DNA of 58,629 nucleotides from an uncultured Clostridia bacterium (GTDB taxonomy: Bacteria; Bacillota; Clostridia; TANB77; CAG-508), in NCBI GenBank assembly GCA_948560265.1, contig CAOXTD010000007.1:1-58629 (forward strand), in the 5' to 3' direction. The notes below the pieces were generated by a model that did no database searches, was not told the origin of the DNA, and saw nothing but the letters and a program-made list of their open reading frames with translations. Shown here one piece after another: positions 45,441 through 55,109 of the stretch. The translations under genes were made by a program, and so were the position numbers. How positions within the stretch are numbered: the stretch's first letter is position 1; each line of letters opens with the position of its first letter.

Positions 45441-46313
45441 ATGGAGTATAGTATAGCAACATATTTTTTGTACTTCCTCATCATTGCCATTTGTGGTTGG
45501 ATGATGGAGGTAACATTGCAATTAATTCAAAAGCATAAATTTGCAGATAGAGGATTTTTAGTAGGACCATATTGTCCAATTTATGGGTGTGGCGCTTTAT
45601 TAATTACATTATGTCTAACAGGAATAAAAGCACATCCAGTAGGACTTTTTAGTACAGCAATTTTAGTGTGTGGTGTATTAGAATATGCTACAAGTTACAT
45701 CATGGAAAAGTTATTCCATGCTAGATGGTGGGATTACAGTGATTGTAAATTCAATATTAATGGAAGAGTATGCATTGAAACCATTATTCCATTTGGAATT
45801 TTAGGTGTATTACTAATTTATGTTGTTAATCCTTTCATTTTTGATAATTTAGCAAAAGTACCAGAAAATATATTGAATATTGTAGCAATTGCAATGGCAG
45901 CGCTATTTGTAGCAGACTTAATAGTTTCCTTAAGAGTAGTAGTTAACTTCCGTTCTACGACTACGAAATTTGACAAAGAAAATCCGCAAGATAATACAGA
46001 AGAAATTTCACAAAAAGTAAAAGAATTCTTAAAAGGAAAATCGATTTTAAATAGAAGATTAATTAATGCGTTTCCAAAGTGGACAGCCATTATAAAAGAG
46101 CAGAGTGAAAAGATTAAACAAAAAACTAACGAAATGAAAGAGGAAATTAGCAATAAAGCTTATGAAATGAGAGAAGATATTAGTGATTATGCTAATGGAG
46201 TAAAAGAAGAGATAACACAAAGAGCAGATGAAGTAAAAAGAACAGTTAAGAAAGGAATTGTTGTCACTTCTAGAAAGGTGAAAAATGGAGTTAAGAGAAG
46301 CAATAGAAAATAG
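45441..46313 (+). CDS. Putative ABC transporter permease (CmpB-type) with helical repeat tail
   Basis: The 290-residue protein has an N-terminal membrane domain with CGWMMEVTLQLI, RGFLVGPYCPIYGCGALL and ARWWDYSDCKFNINGRVC, the conserved features of the ABC_trans_CmpB family. A charged tail of about 90 residues carries amphipathic 11-residue-like repeats (EEISNKAYEMREDIS). No ATPase partner is adjacent, and its function is uncertain. Confidence 0.8.
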   Translation: MEYSIATYFLYFLIIAICGWMMEVTLQLIQKHKFADRGFLVGPYCPIYGCGALLITLCLTGIKAHPVGLFSTAILVCGVLEYATSYIMEKLFHARWWDYSDCKFNINGRVCIETIIPFGILGVLLIYVVNPFIFDNLAKVPENILNIVAIAMAALFVADLIVSLRVVVNFRSTTTKFDKENPQDNTEEISQKVKEFLKGKSILNRRLINAFPKWTAIIKEQSEKIKQKTNEMKEEISNKAYEMREDISDYANGVKEEITQRADEVKRTVKKGIVVTSRKVKNGVKRSNRK

Positions 46314-46845
46314 AAGAAGTATTAGAAAATATCAAACAATGGATGTACCAGATACGTTAATTGAAGATTTAATCGACTGTGCAAGATTAGCGCCATCTGC
46401 TAAGAATAGACAACCTTGGGAGTTTTTAATTGTAAGAGGAGATGCTAAAAATAAAATTGCAGATATCATGCTAGAAGATGAATTAGCATCTAGAGAAACA
46501 GAAGAACAAGAATTAGTAGAAAGGAAAAGTAGTGTACCAACAACAGCAAGGGTAATTAGAGAAGCACCAGTATTGATTTTAGTTTTCAAAGAATATAATG
46601 TAAACTGGACAACTGGGGATGCACTTTCTATTGGTGGTGCAGTAGAACATATTTGTTTGAGAGCAACAGACATGGGATTAGGTTCACTTTGGATTAGAGA
46701 TACTGTTTATATGCAAAAAGAAATTGCAAAATTAGTAGGAGAAGAAAAAGAACTAATTTGTGCAATCTCTATTGGATATCCTAACCAAGATCCACACCCA
46801 AGGCCTAGAAAAGAGTTAAATGAAATACTAAAGTGGTATAAATAA
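46285..46845 (+). CDS. Nitroreductase family protein
   Basis: The 186-residue FMN-dependent nitroreductase fold starts ENRRSIRKYQ and contains ARLAPSAKNRQPWEF and GLGSLWIRD. It reduces nitro or enone compounds using NAD(P)H in related proteins; the natural substrate is unknown. It overlaps the previous gene by 29 bp with RBS aaaggtg inside it. Confidence 0.9.
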   Translation: MELREAIENRRSIRKYQTMDVPDTLIEDLIDCARLAPSAKNRQPWEFLIVRGDAKNKIADIMLEDELASRETEEQELVERKSSVPTTARVIREAPVLILVFKEYNVNWTTGDALSIGGAVEHICLRATDMGLGSLWIRDTVYMQKEIAKLVGEEKELICAISIGYPNQDPHPRPRKELNEILKWYK

Positions 46846-46851
46846 AAGATA

Positions 46852-46903
46852 GGACAGTTCTAAAAAATGGAACTGTCCCTGTTCATATTTTAAATATGAA
46901 CAG
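46852..46903. repeat. Tandem palindromes (two back-to-back hairpins)
   Basis: The first hairpin is ggacagttc / gaactgtcc with a 9-nt loop. It abuts a second, perfect 25-nt palindrome with arms ctgttcatattt / aaatatgaacag. Together they lie between the convergent nitroreductase and rnhA genes. They may act as a terminator, but no T run is present; they may instead be a small repeat element. Confidence 0.6.
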
Positions 46904-46919
46904 GAAGCAATCAGTTTTG

Positions 46920-47357
46920 CTAATCTAAGTCTTTAATTGCGTTTCTAGCAAGTTCATCACAACGATTATTGTATTTATTATTACTATGTCCCTTTACTTT
47001 ATGAAAAATAACATAGTGAGTTTCAGTGAGCGCTACTAATTCTTGCCAAAGTTCTTTGTTTTTTACTTCTTCTTTACTAGAATTGATCCAATTATTTTTA
47101 ATCCAACTAGAAATCCAGTCTTGTAAAAAAGCATTTACAACATAAGCACTGTCACTGTATAAATCCACTTGACAAGGACGTTTTAACAATTTCAAAGCCT
47201 CTATGACTGCAGTCAATTCCATAATATTATTAGTGGTATCTTTTTTGCCACCAGAAATCTCCTTTAAATTTTCACCTGACATTAAAATTGCACCCCAACC
47301 ACCAGGTCCAGGATTACCGCTACAAGCGCCGTCTGTATAAATTGTAACTTTATCCAT
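46920..47357 (-). CDS. rnhA: Ribonuclease HI
   Basis: The 145-residue protein has the full catalytic set: TDGACSGNPGPGGWG (Asp), NNIMELTAVIEAL (Glu), YSDSAYVV (Asp) and RCDELAR (Asp). It removes RNA from RNA-DNA hybrids. Confidence 0.96.
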   Translation of the reverse strand: MDKVTIYTDGACSGNPGPGGWGAILMSGENLKEISGGKKDTTNNIMELTAVIEALKLLKRPCQVDLYSDSAYVVNAFLQDWISSWIKNNWINSSKEEVKNKELWQELVALTETHYVIFHKVKGHSNNKYNNRCDELARNAIKDLD

Positions 47358-47471
47358 AAAAATTCTCCTTTTCTAATTGTCAATTTTAATAATTTATGAT
47401 ATTATATCAATGTATTAAAATTTGTTCAACTAATAAAGTATATTTTATATAAAATCAAAGGAGGAAAAGTC

Positions 47472-48731
47472 TTGAGCAGAGTACTAGGTATCGTAGCCGA
47501 ATATAATCCATTTCATAATGGACATTTATATCATATTAAGCAATCAATTGAACAAACGAATGCAGACTATGTTGTTTGTGTTGTAACAGGTAACTTTGTA
47601 CAAAGAGGCAATACCTCCATTGTAGATAAGTGGACAAAAACTAAGATGGCAATGGCAAATGGTGCTGATTTAGTAATAGAACTTCCAACAGTATACAGTA
47701 CTTCTAGTGCAGAAAATTTTGCAGAAGGTGCTATCAAAATTTTAGACTCTTTGCAAGTAGTTGACAGTATTTCCTTTGGAATGGAAGCGGACAATTTAGC
47801 AACATTAAATAATATTGCCAATGTACTTTATCAGGAGCCAAAAGAATATGTTACTATGCTAAACCATGAGTTAAGCAAAGGAACATCTTTTCCGAAAGCG
47901 CGTGAAAGTGCAGTAATGCTATATTTGAATGATATCAAAAGATATGCTAATGTGTTAGCAGGTTCCAATAATATTTTAGGAATAGAATATTTGAAAGCTA
48001 TGAAAAAATTAAAAAGTTCTTTAAGACCAGAAGGAATTAAAAGAGAAAAGGTAGTTTACCATGATGACTTTATTGTAGATGATTTTGCTAGTGCAACAGC
48101 AATCCGCAAAATGATAGTAGGTAGACAGTTCAATGATATTATGAAAGTAATGCCTCGTTCTTCTTATATTTTATTAGCACAGGAACTTCAGAATGGACAT
48201 TATGTATTAGATTTAAGCAAATTCCAAACACAAATTTTATACAAATTAAGAACAATGACAATAGAAGAAATTAGAGAAATACCAGATGTAACAGAAGGGT
48301 TAGAACATGCTATTAAAAGTGCTGCTGATTCTTGTAATAATATCATAGACTTAGTAAATATTATTAAATCAAAGCGCTATACACAAACAAGAATTCAAAG
48401 AATTTTAATTTACTGCTTATTAGGAATTAATAAAAAGATGATGGAAGCATCTAAAAAAACAGTACCATATGTACGTGTACTTGGATTTAATGAAAATGGC
48501 AGAAAACTAATTTCAGAAGCAACAGCCAGAAATCCAAAATTGAACATTGTAACATCTGTTAAAAAATATATGGACGAAAGCAAAAATAAAGTCTTAAAAG
48601 AAATGCTACAAACAGATATATATGCTACTAACATATATACCTTAGGATATGAAAAAGATTCTTGGGCTAATTTAGATTATACAAATAAAATTATTACAAT
48701 GGAAGACATGAAAGGAACTGTTAGAGTATGA
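47472..48731 (+). CDS. tmcAL: tRNA(Met) cytidine acetate ligase
   Basis: The 419-residue protein begins GIVAEYNPFHNGHLYHI, the nucleotidyltransferase HxGH-type motif, followed by TGNFVQRG and the GMEADN block typical of TmcAL (YlbM). It makes N4-acetylcytidine at the wobble position of elongator tRNA-Met from acetate and ATP. The start is TTG, well placed after aaggagg. It overlaps coaE by 4 bp. Confidence 0.93.
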   Translation: MSRVLGIVAEYNPFHNGHLYHIKQSIEQTNADYVVCVVTGNFVQRGNTSIVDKWTKTKMAMANGADLVIELPTVYSTSSAENFAEGAIKILDSLQVVDSISFGMEADNLATLNNIANVLYQEPKEYVTMLNHELSKGTSFPKARESAVMLYLNDIKRYANVLAGSNNILGIEYLKAMKKLKSSLRPEGIKREKVVYHDDFIVDDFASATAIRKMIVGRQFNDIMKVMPRSSYILLAQELQNGHYVLDLSKFQTQILYKLRTMTIEEIREIPDVTEGLEHAIKSAADSCNNIIDLVNIIKSKRYTQTRIQRILIYCLLGINKKMMEASKKTVPYVRVLGFNENGRKLISEATARNPKLNIVTSVKKYMDESKNKVLKEMLQTDIYATNIYTLGYEKDSWANLDYTNKIITMEDMKGTVRV

Positions 48732-49327
48732 TTATAGGGATTACAGGAAGCTCAGGGGCAGGAAAAAGCACAGTATGTGAAATACTAGAAGAAGAGTATC
48801 AGATAAAAGTGCTAAACGCAGACAAAATGGCTAAAAAACTAGCTCAAAAAGGAAATACTTATCTAATAGATATTGTAACTTTGTTTGGAAAAGAAATATT
48901 ACAAGAAAATGGTGAATTAGATAGGCCAAAGCTTGCTAATATCATTTATAATAACGAAGAAAAAAGAAGAAAGTTAAATGAATGTACCTTTAGGCATATC
49001 CATGTAGCTCTCCAAGAAGAAATCAAAAAGATATATACCAATAATCAAAAATCAATAATAGCCATTGATGCACCATTACTATTTGAAGCAAAATTAGAAG
49101 ACATTTGCAATTTAGTGATTGCTGTTATTGCAAAAGACGAAGAATTGCAGATTGAAAGAATTATACAAAGAGATCATATCACAAGAGAACAAGCAACTAG
49201 AAGATTGCAAGCACAAATGCCAGACGAGTTCTATACAAGTAAAAGTCAGTATGTTATTGTGAATGATGGAAAAATAGAAGATATAGAAGAACAAATAAAA
49301 GAGGTTTTAGAGAATATTACACTATAG
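48728..49327 (+). CDS. coaE: Dephospho-CoA kinase
   Basis: The 199-residue P-loop kinase has GITGSSGAGKST, LNADKMAKKL and IDAPLLFEA, the CoaE signature. It catalyses the last step of coenzyme A synthesis. Confidence 0.94.
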   Translation: MIIGITGSSGAGKSTVCEILEEEYQIKVLNADKMAKKLAQKGNTYLIDIVTLFGKEILQENGELDRPKLANIIYNNEEKRRKLNECTFRHIHVALQEEIKKIYTNNQKSIIAIDAPLLFEAKLEDICNLVIAVIAKDEELQIERIIQRDHITREQATRRLQAQMPDEFYTSKSQYVIVNDGKIEDIEEQIKEVLENITL

Positions 49328-49363
49328 GATATTAAAATAATAGACTATAGTGTAATATTTTTT
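49313..49363 (+). terminator. Terminator of tmcAL-coaE
   Basis: A 15-bp inverted repeat (aatattacactatag / ctatagtgtaatatt) overlaps the coaE stop codon and is followed by a T run. Confidence 0.85.
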
Positions 49364-49502
49364 GCAAAAATATTGACATTTTATGACACGTATTGATAAG
49401 ATATACATAAATAAAACATACTAGAAAGAATAAAAAATTGCTTATAATGTATAAAAATAAGAAAAGAAGAAACACTAAAGATAAAGGAGGAAACGAAGAA
49501 AA

Positions 49503-50699
49503 ATGAAACAAAAATTTATCAAAAAGCAAAAAGGTATTACATTAGTGGCATTAGTAGTAACTATAGTAATACTTTTAATTTTAGTAGGAATAACCATAAT
49601 GTATACCATGGGAGATAATAGTATTTTCAAAAAAGCTCAAGAAGCGAAGAATAAGACAGAAGATGCAATTAAAAATGAGCAAGAATATATGAACAGTATA
49701 GATAATATGTTGAATGAACACATAAATGGGAATACGACGAAGGATGAAACAGTAGCAGATATAGTTGATAAAGTACAGGTTAATAATAAAACTGTGAAAG
49801 ATGAAAATGGAAACAAAGTAGTAATTCCAGGAGGATTTAAAGTGGTACCAGATACAAATAGCAATGATGTTGATTATACTTATTCAGGCGATAAAAAGCC
49901 ATGCGTGCAAGACGGAATTGTAATTGAAGATGAAGATAAAAATCAGTTTGTATGGATACCAATAGGAGATATAAAAAATAAAGACGATACAGTAACTACA
50001 ATAACATTAGGAAGATATATATTTAATACTGGTAGTTGGGATTCAACAAATCAAAAATATACAGGAACAGGAGAAGAAACACTAGTACAAAGTGCCCAAA
50101 ATTATACAAAGATAGTCAACTTAAGACCAGAAGGACTTTCTTATGATTTTCAAGAATTAGTAAACAGTTCTAATAATATTTCAGCAAAAAATTTAGGAGA
50201 CTTTGTTAATAAAACAAATATAAATGGAGGATACTATCTAGCAAGATATGAAATAAGTCAAGGAACAGATGAAAAAGCAAAGTCACAGGCTGATAAGACA
50301 GCATGGGTAGATATAATCCAAAAAGATGCGGCTATGATAGCAAGAGAAATGTATAATAACAACTATATAGAGAGTGATTTAATAAATAGTTATAGTTGGG
50401 ATACGGCTATTGTGTTCATTCAAAAGTATTCAGGGAATAGTAATTATGCAATTAGAACAGCAATAAATACAAATAAATTGAATACAGGAAAATCGGGAGA
50501 CAAAGTATGTAATATTCATGATATGGCTTCAAATTGCAGAGAATGGTCAACAGAATATTCTCTACGTTCTGAAAATCCTTGTGTTTATCGTGGAGGAAGG
50601 TATAGTTATGCCTCTAATTATACAAGTGATCGATATAGTGATACAACAATAGGAAAGTTAGATGATTTTTCTTTCCGTTCAATTTTATATCTAAAATAA
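49503..50699 (+). CDS. Pilin-leader surface protein with FGE-like C-terminal domain
   Basis: The 398-residue protein has a type IV prepilin-like N-terminus (KGITLVALVVTIVILLILVG) and a helical stalk (residues 40-70). A C-terminal formylglycine-generating-enzyme/C-type-lectin-like domain follows, with FVWIPIGD, GYYLARYE, NCREWSTEYS, CVYRGGRY and FSFRSILY. It is probably assembled on or anchored at the cell surface, where it may bind ligands. The first 70 residues are almost identical to those of the next gene. Confidence 0.78.
   Translation: MKQKFIKKQKGITLVALVVTIVILLILVGITIMYTMGDNSIFKKAQEAKNKTEDAIKNEQEYMNSIDNMLNEHINGNTTKDETVADIVDKVQVNNKTVKDENGNKVVIPGGFKVVPDTNSNDVDYTYSGDKKPCVQDGIVIEDEDKNQFVWIPIGDIKNKDDTVTTITLGRYIFNTGSWDSTNQKYTGTGEETLVQSAQNYTKIVNLRPEGLSYDFQELVNSSNNISAKNLGDFVNKTNINGGYYLARYEISQGTDEKAKSQADKTAWVDIIQKDAAMIAREMYNNNYIESDLINSYSWDTAIVFIQKYSGNSNYAIRTAINTNKLNTGKSGDKVCNIHDMASNCREWSTEYSLRSENPCVYRGGRYSYASNYTSDRYSDTTIGKLDDFSFRSILYLK
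49537..49733 (+). repeat. Direct repeat of the pilin-leader segment, copy 1
   Basis: About 200 bp encoding the prepilin leader and stalk is nearly identical to 50762-50960. The two genes share this 5' segment but diverge afterwards. Confidence 0.75.
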
Positions 50700-50761
50700 T
50701 AAGTTCAAGAAAGGAGAAAAATAATGACGACCAAAGAAAAAAAGAAAGAAAAGCAAAAAGG

Positions 50762-50960
50762 TATCACATTAGTGGCTCTTGTAGTTACAATAGTAGTACT
50801 TTTAATTTTAGCAGGTATCACAATCATGTATACCATGGGAGATAATAGTATTTTCAAGAAAGCACAAGAAGCGAAGAATAAGACAGAAGATGCAATTAAA
50901 AATGAGCAAGAGTATATGAACAGTATAGATAATATGTTGAATGAATATATAAATGGTAAT
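50762..50960 (+). repeat. Direct repeat of the pilin-leader segment, copy 2
   Basis: This is the partner of 49537-49733. High nucleotide identity could allow recombination or gene conversion between the two genes. Confidence 0.75.
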
Positions 50961-52339
50961 GAAACACCAATATATAATAAAGATAAAAAGGTGAATACTC
51001 CACAAATATTAACAGGAATGACGCCAATTAAATTTGACATGCCAACAGATAGCAAAAAGGGAGAAACAGTAACAACTAATGCTAACGATAAAGATTGGTA
51101 TGAATATGGAGATACTTATGAAACCAGAAAATGGGCAAATACTCAAACACAAGATGGAAGTATGTGGGTATGGATACCAAGATTTGCATATAAAATAACA
51201 GGACAAACCATAGATGTTGTATTTTTAATAGGTGATACAGACCAGTATTATAAAGAAGATGGAACGATAGGAACTGCACAAAGAATGAAAAATGTAGACG
51301 AAGTACCAGATACAACAGCAGATTATACAGTACACCCAGCCTTTACAAATGAAACAAGTATAGGATATGCAAATGGAGGTTGGAACAAAGAACTAACAGG
51401 AATATGGGTGGCAAAGTTCGAAGCAGGATTTCCAACAGGAAATAACACAGCACCAAATAAGAAAAGTAATGTAAGTTATATGAATGACCAAAAAGGACAA
51501 GTATATATACACCAAACAGAAAATCTAACAGGTAAAGATGGATAGGGAACAGCTAGAAACTGGCTAGATGGAATTTATGGGACAACAGAAACTAAAATCA
51601 GTTATCCAGTATTTCAAGGGAGTACTTATGCCATGAACTATATCACAATAAATGACGCATATAACGTGTCAAGAGCATTAACGAGTAGCGGAAATATCTA
51701 TGGATTAAGTAGCTCCAATACAGATAGTCATTTAATGAAGAATAGCGAATGGGGAGCAGTAACATACTTAAGCCAAAGTAAATATGGACAAAATGGAAAA
51801 GAAATAACAATCAATAATGCCAATTTAGACAGTGGAGGAACAAGTGCAACAAAGGCAGAAGGAAATGCGGTAGCATCAGTCTATGCAGTAACAGGATGTA
51901 CGAATAATACAACAGATGGAGCATCAACAAAGACAACCATAGAAGCAATTAATGGGACTAGTGGAAACACAGCAACAACAGAAGGAATATATACATGGAA
52001 TCAAAAAAGTGGACAAAATGCTTCAACAACAGGAACAATTTATGGAATTTATGATATGAGTGGAGGCGCATGGGAAAGAACAAGTAGCTATGTAGCCAAT
52101 AATCATGAAAATTTAAAAATTTTTGGGGAAAGTGTTGCATACCAAGGAGTTAATTTAAAAACAACAAGTACGAAATATACAACAGTATATCCGCACAATG
52201 AAGCCGGAGAAACTAATATAGACACACTAAGCCAAAAGAACTTTGCTAATAACACAAAAATCTATGGAGATGCAGTAAGAGAAACGACATCTAGTACAGC
52301 AGGAACATCTACAAGTGGTTGGAATACAAGCGCGTGGAA

Positions 52340-52492
52340 CGCAGACTACTCTCGTTTTCCAGCACTTAGTGATCCGTTTTTTCTACGCGGCGGGGATTCT
52401 TGAGAAGGGTCTCGTGCTGGCAATTTAGCTTTCCTCCACGTAACCGGTGCTCCAGCTTGTGATAATGGATTCCGTGCGGTGTTGGTCGCGAA
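52340..52492 (+). other. Candidate DGR variable region (VR)
   Basis: The last about 150 bp of the frame are clearly richer in GC than the surroundings, with runs such as cgcggcgggg and gtgcggtgttggtcgcg. They encode RGG...GSRAGNLAF...GFRAVLV, the C-type-lectin end diversified by retroelements. No reverse transcriptase or template repeat is in this window, so it would be a distal target. Confidence 0.6.
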
Positions 52493-52605
52493 CTAAGCAA
52501 GTTCTAATACAAGTACAAACACAAGTAATGATTATCTATGGTTATTAAGTTGTAGTGAAATGTGGAGTAAAGGAAGAAGTAAGCAGAGAAAAAATAAAAA
52601 AATAG

Positions 52606-52641
52606 AAAGAGGTTGTAATACTAAATATTACAATCTCTTTA
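52606..52641 (+). terminator. Rho-independent terminator
   Basis: The arms aaagaggttgtaata and tattacaatctcttt lie about 110 bp after the variable gene. I see nothing else in 52497-52759. Confidence 0.8.
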
Positions 52642-52759
52642 CAATTATATGACATTTACGTAATATTATTGAATTGCATTATAAATTAACATATAATAAA
52701 CTTAAATAAATGATAAAAAATACACAGGAAAAATATCCATGTAAAGGGGAGAAGAAGGC

Positions 52760-53299
52760 ATGGAAACATTTGCAGATTATATCCTTTCCGAACAAGACTG
52801 GATAAAAAAAATGGAAATAATGTATTATTTGCAGAAAAAAACAGGAATTTTCTTTGATAATTCTGTTATTGCTAAAACATTTCTAGCTAAAATGTTTTTA
52901 GAACAAACTGATTTAGGACTAGATGAAAATTTAGTGGTAACAGCTTGTTTATTATGCAATTGTAAAAAAATAAATAATCCACAAGATTTATCAAAAATCA
53001 AATCATATGCAAAAGACGGAGCCGAATATTTAAAAGCATTAGGTTTTTCACCACGTTTTTGCAAAATTTGTGAAGAAGTAAATAGATATAGTGGAAGTTA
53101 TCCAAGAGAAAAAGAAAGTGATGTTTTAGAATTAGTAGACCAATTTGGTGGTATGCTATTAGATAGACCTGAAAGAATTGCTTTTAAAGTAGATGAAGCA
53201 TTAGTACTTTTAGAATATAGAAACTTAAAAGATAAATACAATCGTTATCTACAGAAATTCAAAGAATTTGTAGTAGAAATGGAGGGGATTTTAGTATGA
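52760..53299 (+). CDS. Conserved-looking helical protein of unknown function
   Basis: The 179-residue, mainly helical protein has four cysteines near CLLCNCKK and FCKIC. Its helix spacing vaguely recalls HD-domain proteins (LVVTACLLCNC, ELVDQFGGMLLDRP), but the HD dyad is absent. It overlaps the next small gene by 4 bp, so the two are one operon. I do not recognise a family. Confidence 0.65.
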   Translation: METFADYILSEQDWIKKMEIMYYLQKKTGIFFDNSVIAKTFLAKMFLEQTDLGLDENLVVTACLLCNCKKINNPQDLSKIKSYAKDGAEYLKALGFSPRFCKICEEVNRYSGSYPREKESDVLELVDQFGGMLLDRPERIAFKVDEALVLLEYRNLKDKYNRYLQKFKEFVVEMEGILV

Positions 53300-53544
53300 G
53301 CAATTTAGATGAAAGACGAAGAGATCCTAATACACCTAGAGGAGAAAACATGGTACAATATGCTTTTAATCAATATAATAAAACAGGAGATACCTTAGAA
53401 AGCATGAAAGCAACTCCAAGGATATATAGAACAGTACAACAAGCAAAGGAAAAATATAGAGAAGCAAAAGAAAAATTACAAGGAAAGAATGAACAAACAC
53501 CAATAGTTACAGCACAAGATATTAAAGATGAGATGTATCGCTAA
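53296..53544 (+). CDS. Small charged protein of unknown function
   Basis: The 82-residue, highly charged helical protein has the stretch QQAKEKYREAKEKLQGKN. It is coupled to the preceding gene by ATGA overlap. No known domain. Confidence 0.6.
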   Translation: MSNLDERRRDPNTPRGENMVQYAFNQYNKTGDTLESMKATPRIYRTVQQAKEKYREAKEKLQGKNEQTPIVTAQDIKDEMYR

Positions 53545-53845
53545 TTGCAAAAGTAATAGCGTTTTACATAAATACTTTATACTAAAGAAATAAAAGAGGG
53601 ATACAAAAGGGGAAAATAATACACAAAAGATAAAAAAATTACAAAAGAAGAAGTAAAGGAATAAAAAACAAAAGTATGAAAAAACAAAAGAATAAAAAGA
53701 TACAAAAGAAAAAATAAAGAAAGATTGGTTTTTGAGGACCAGTCTTTTTAAGTTAGCTGTGCGAAGCGAAGCAAGTTACAGATAACTTATGCAATTGAGC
53801 GAAAGCGAAATTGTAAACCTTATTATAAACAAGGAGGAAAAATAA
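53545..53845. other. 301-bp intergenic region, A-rich with a terminator and degenerate repeats
   Basis: The first 170 bp are almost pure A/G (repeated aaaaga/aaagaa words). A terminator-like hairpin follows (agattggttttt / accagtct, about 53722-53749). Next comes a short stretch with gcgaagcgaagc and gagcgaaagcgaa repeats, then the RBS of the next gene. I see no ORF. Confidence 0.5.
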
Positions 53846-55039
53846 ATGCAAGAAATGTTTGCGGATTTACATATTCATATAGGAAGAAGCGAAAAGGGGA
53901 AACCAATTAAAATTACAGCTGCAAGAAGTTTGAATTTTGCTAATATTGCAAGAGAATGTGCGGAAAGAAAAGGAATTCAGATAGCAGGGATTATTGATTG
54001 CGCATCTCCATATGTGATAGAAGATATAGAAGAATTTCTAAAAATGGGAGAAGCTTACGAGATAGCAGATGGTGGAATTATCTATAAAGATAAAGTTTGT
54101 ATCATATTAGGTAGTGAAATTGAAACTGCCGAGATAAATGAGGATGGAAAAACTGGTAGTGCACATAATCTTTGCTATTTTCCAACATTAAAGGATATTA
54201 AGGCATTTTCACAAGAAATGAGTCACTATATCAATAATATTACTTTAAGTTCTCAGAGAGCTCGCCTTTCAGCCTATGAACTAGTAGATATTGTAGAAAA
54301 GTATAATGGAATTCTTATTCCAGCACACTGCTTTACACCACATAAAAGTTTTTATGGAAATTGTACAAGCAGATTAGAAAGAATCTTTAAAGAAAAATTT
54401 AATAAGATTTTTGCAATAGAATTAGGACTTAGTTCTGATACAGAACTAGCAGACCATATTTCTGAATTAGAAACAAGAACTTTTGTAACTAATTCAGATG
54501 CTCATTCTTTACCCAAAATTGCAAGAGAGTACAATAAAGTGTTATTGGAAGATATTTCTTTTAAAGAATTAGTAAAAGCTTTAAAAGGTGAAGAAGGAAG
54601 AAAAGTGGTTGCTAATTATGGAATGGACCCAAAACTTGGCAAATATCATAGAACTTATTGCGAAACTTGTGACATGCCAATAGAAGGAGAACCACCAGTA
54701 TATGAGTGCCAATCATGCCATGGAAATAATATTACTATGGGTGTTTTGGATAGAATTATGACAATTGCAGATAAAAAAGAAAGTAGAAGCCCAAAAAATC
54801 GTCCACCTTATGTTTACCAAGTACCACTTACTTTTGTACCAGGTTTAGGCGCAAAAACAATTGAAAAGTTGCTAAATACATTTGAAACTGAAATGAACAT
54901 TTTACACAAATTGTCAGGAGATGATTTAGAAGCAGTGGTAGGAAAAAAAGTTGCTCAAACTATTGTCGCAGCAAGAGAAGGAAAAGTACATATATCAAGC
55001 GGTGGTGGTGGAGTTTATGGACATATAGAAATTAATTAA
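53846..55039 (+). CDS. Endonuclease Q-like PHP-domain protein
   Basis: The 397-residue protein has PHP metal-site motifs FADLHIHIGRS, IIDCASP, GSEIETAE, PAHCFTPHKS and TNSDAHSLP. A zinc knuckle (CETCDMPI...CQSCHG) and a C-terminal helix-hairpin-helix region follow. This matches the EndoQ/YqxK group, which cuts DNA at deaminated bases. The RBS aaggagg precedes the ATG. Confidence 0.85.
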   Translation: MQEMFADLHIHIGRSEKGKPIKITAARSLNFANIARECAERKGIQIAGIIDCASPYVIEDIEEFLKMGEAYEIADGGIIYKDKVCIILGSEIETAEINEDGKTGSAHNLCYFPTLKDIKAFSQEMSHYINNITLSSQRARLSAYELVDIVEKYNGILIPAHCFTPHKSFYGNCTSRLERIFKEKFNKIFAIELGLSSDTELADHISELETRTFVTNSDAHSLPKIAREYNKVLLEDISFKELVKALKGEEGRKVVANYGMDPKLGKYHRTYCETCDMPIEGEPPVYECQSCHGNNITMGVLDRIMTIADKKESRSPKNRPPYVYQVPLTFVPGLGAKTIEKLLNTFETEMNILHKLSGDDLEAVVGKKVAQTIVAAREGKVHISSGGGGVYGHIEIN

Positions 55040-55109
55040 AAAGGTTCTAAATCTCATTTTATGGAATAGACATTATGTATAAAGTTACGATAAATCATGG
55101 AGGAATAAA

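Larger units (their letters stand above)
50724..52496 (+). pseudogene. Pilin-leader FGE/C-type-lectin variable protein with two in-frame stops (TAG, TGA)
   Basis: A single frame of 590 codons runs from ATG 50724 (RBS aaaggag) to TAA 52494-52496, broken by TAG at 51543-51545 and TGA at 52401-52403. Before and after the TAG the protein is continuous (LTGKDG, then GTARNWLDGIYG). The central part has MWVWIPRFAY, GIWVAKFEAGF, SHLMKNSEWGAVTYLSQS and YDMSGGAWE, typical of FGE-like C-type-lectin proteins. The C-terminus reads RFPALSDPFFLRGGDS, stop, EGSRAGNLAFLH, ending GFRAVLVAN. That end has the sequence and higher GC content expected of a DGR variable region. With two stops it is a pseudogene or a currently non-productive variant. 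Confidence 0.75.

Noticed and set aside
52401..52403. TGA as selenocysteine in the variable protein
   Set aside because: No SECIS-like hairpin is evident just downstream, and this protein type is not a selenoprotein family; a DGR-made stop is simpler.
53575..53720. A-rich region after 53544 as a coding stretch
   Set aside because: It has no start with an RBS and consists of low-complexity A/G words.
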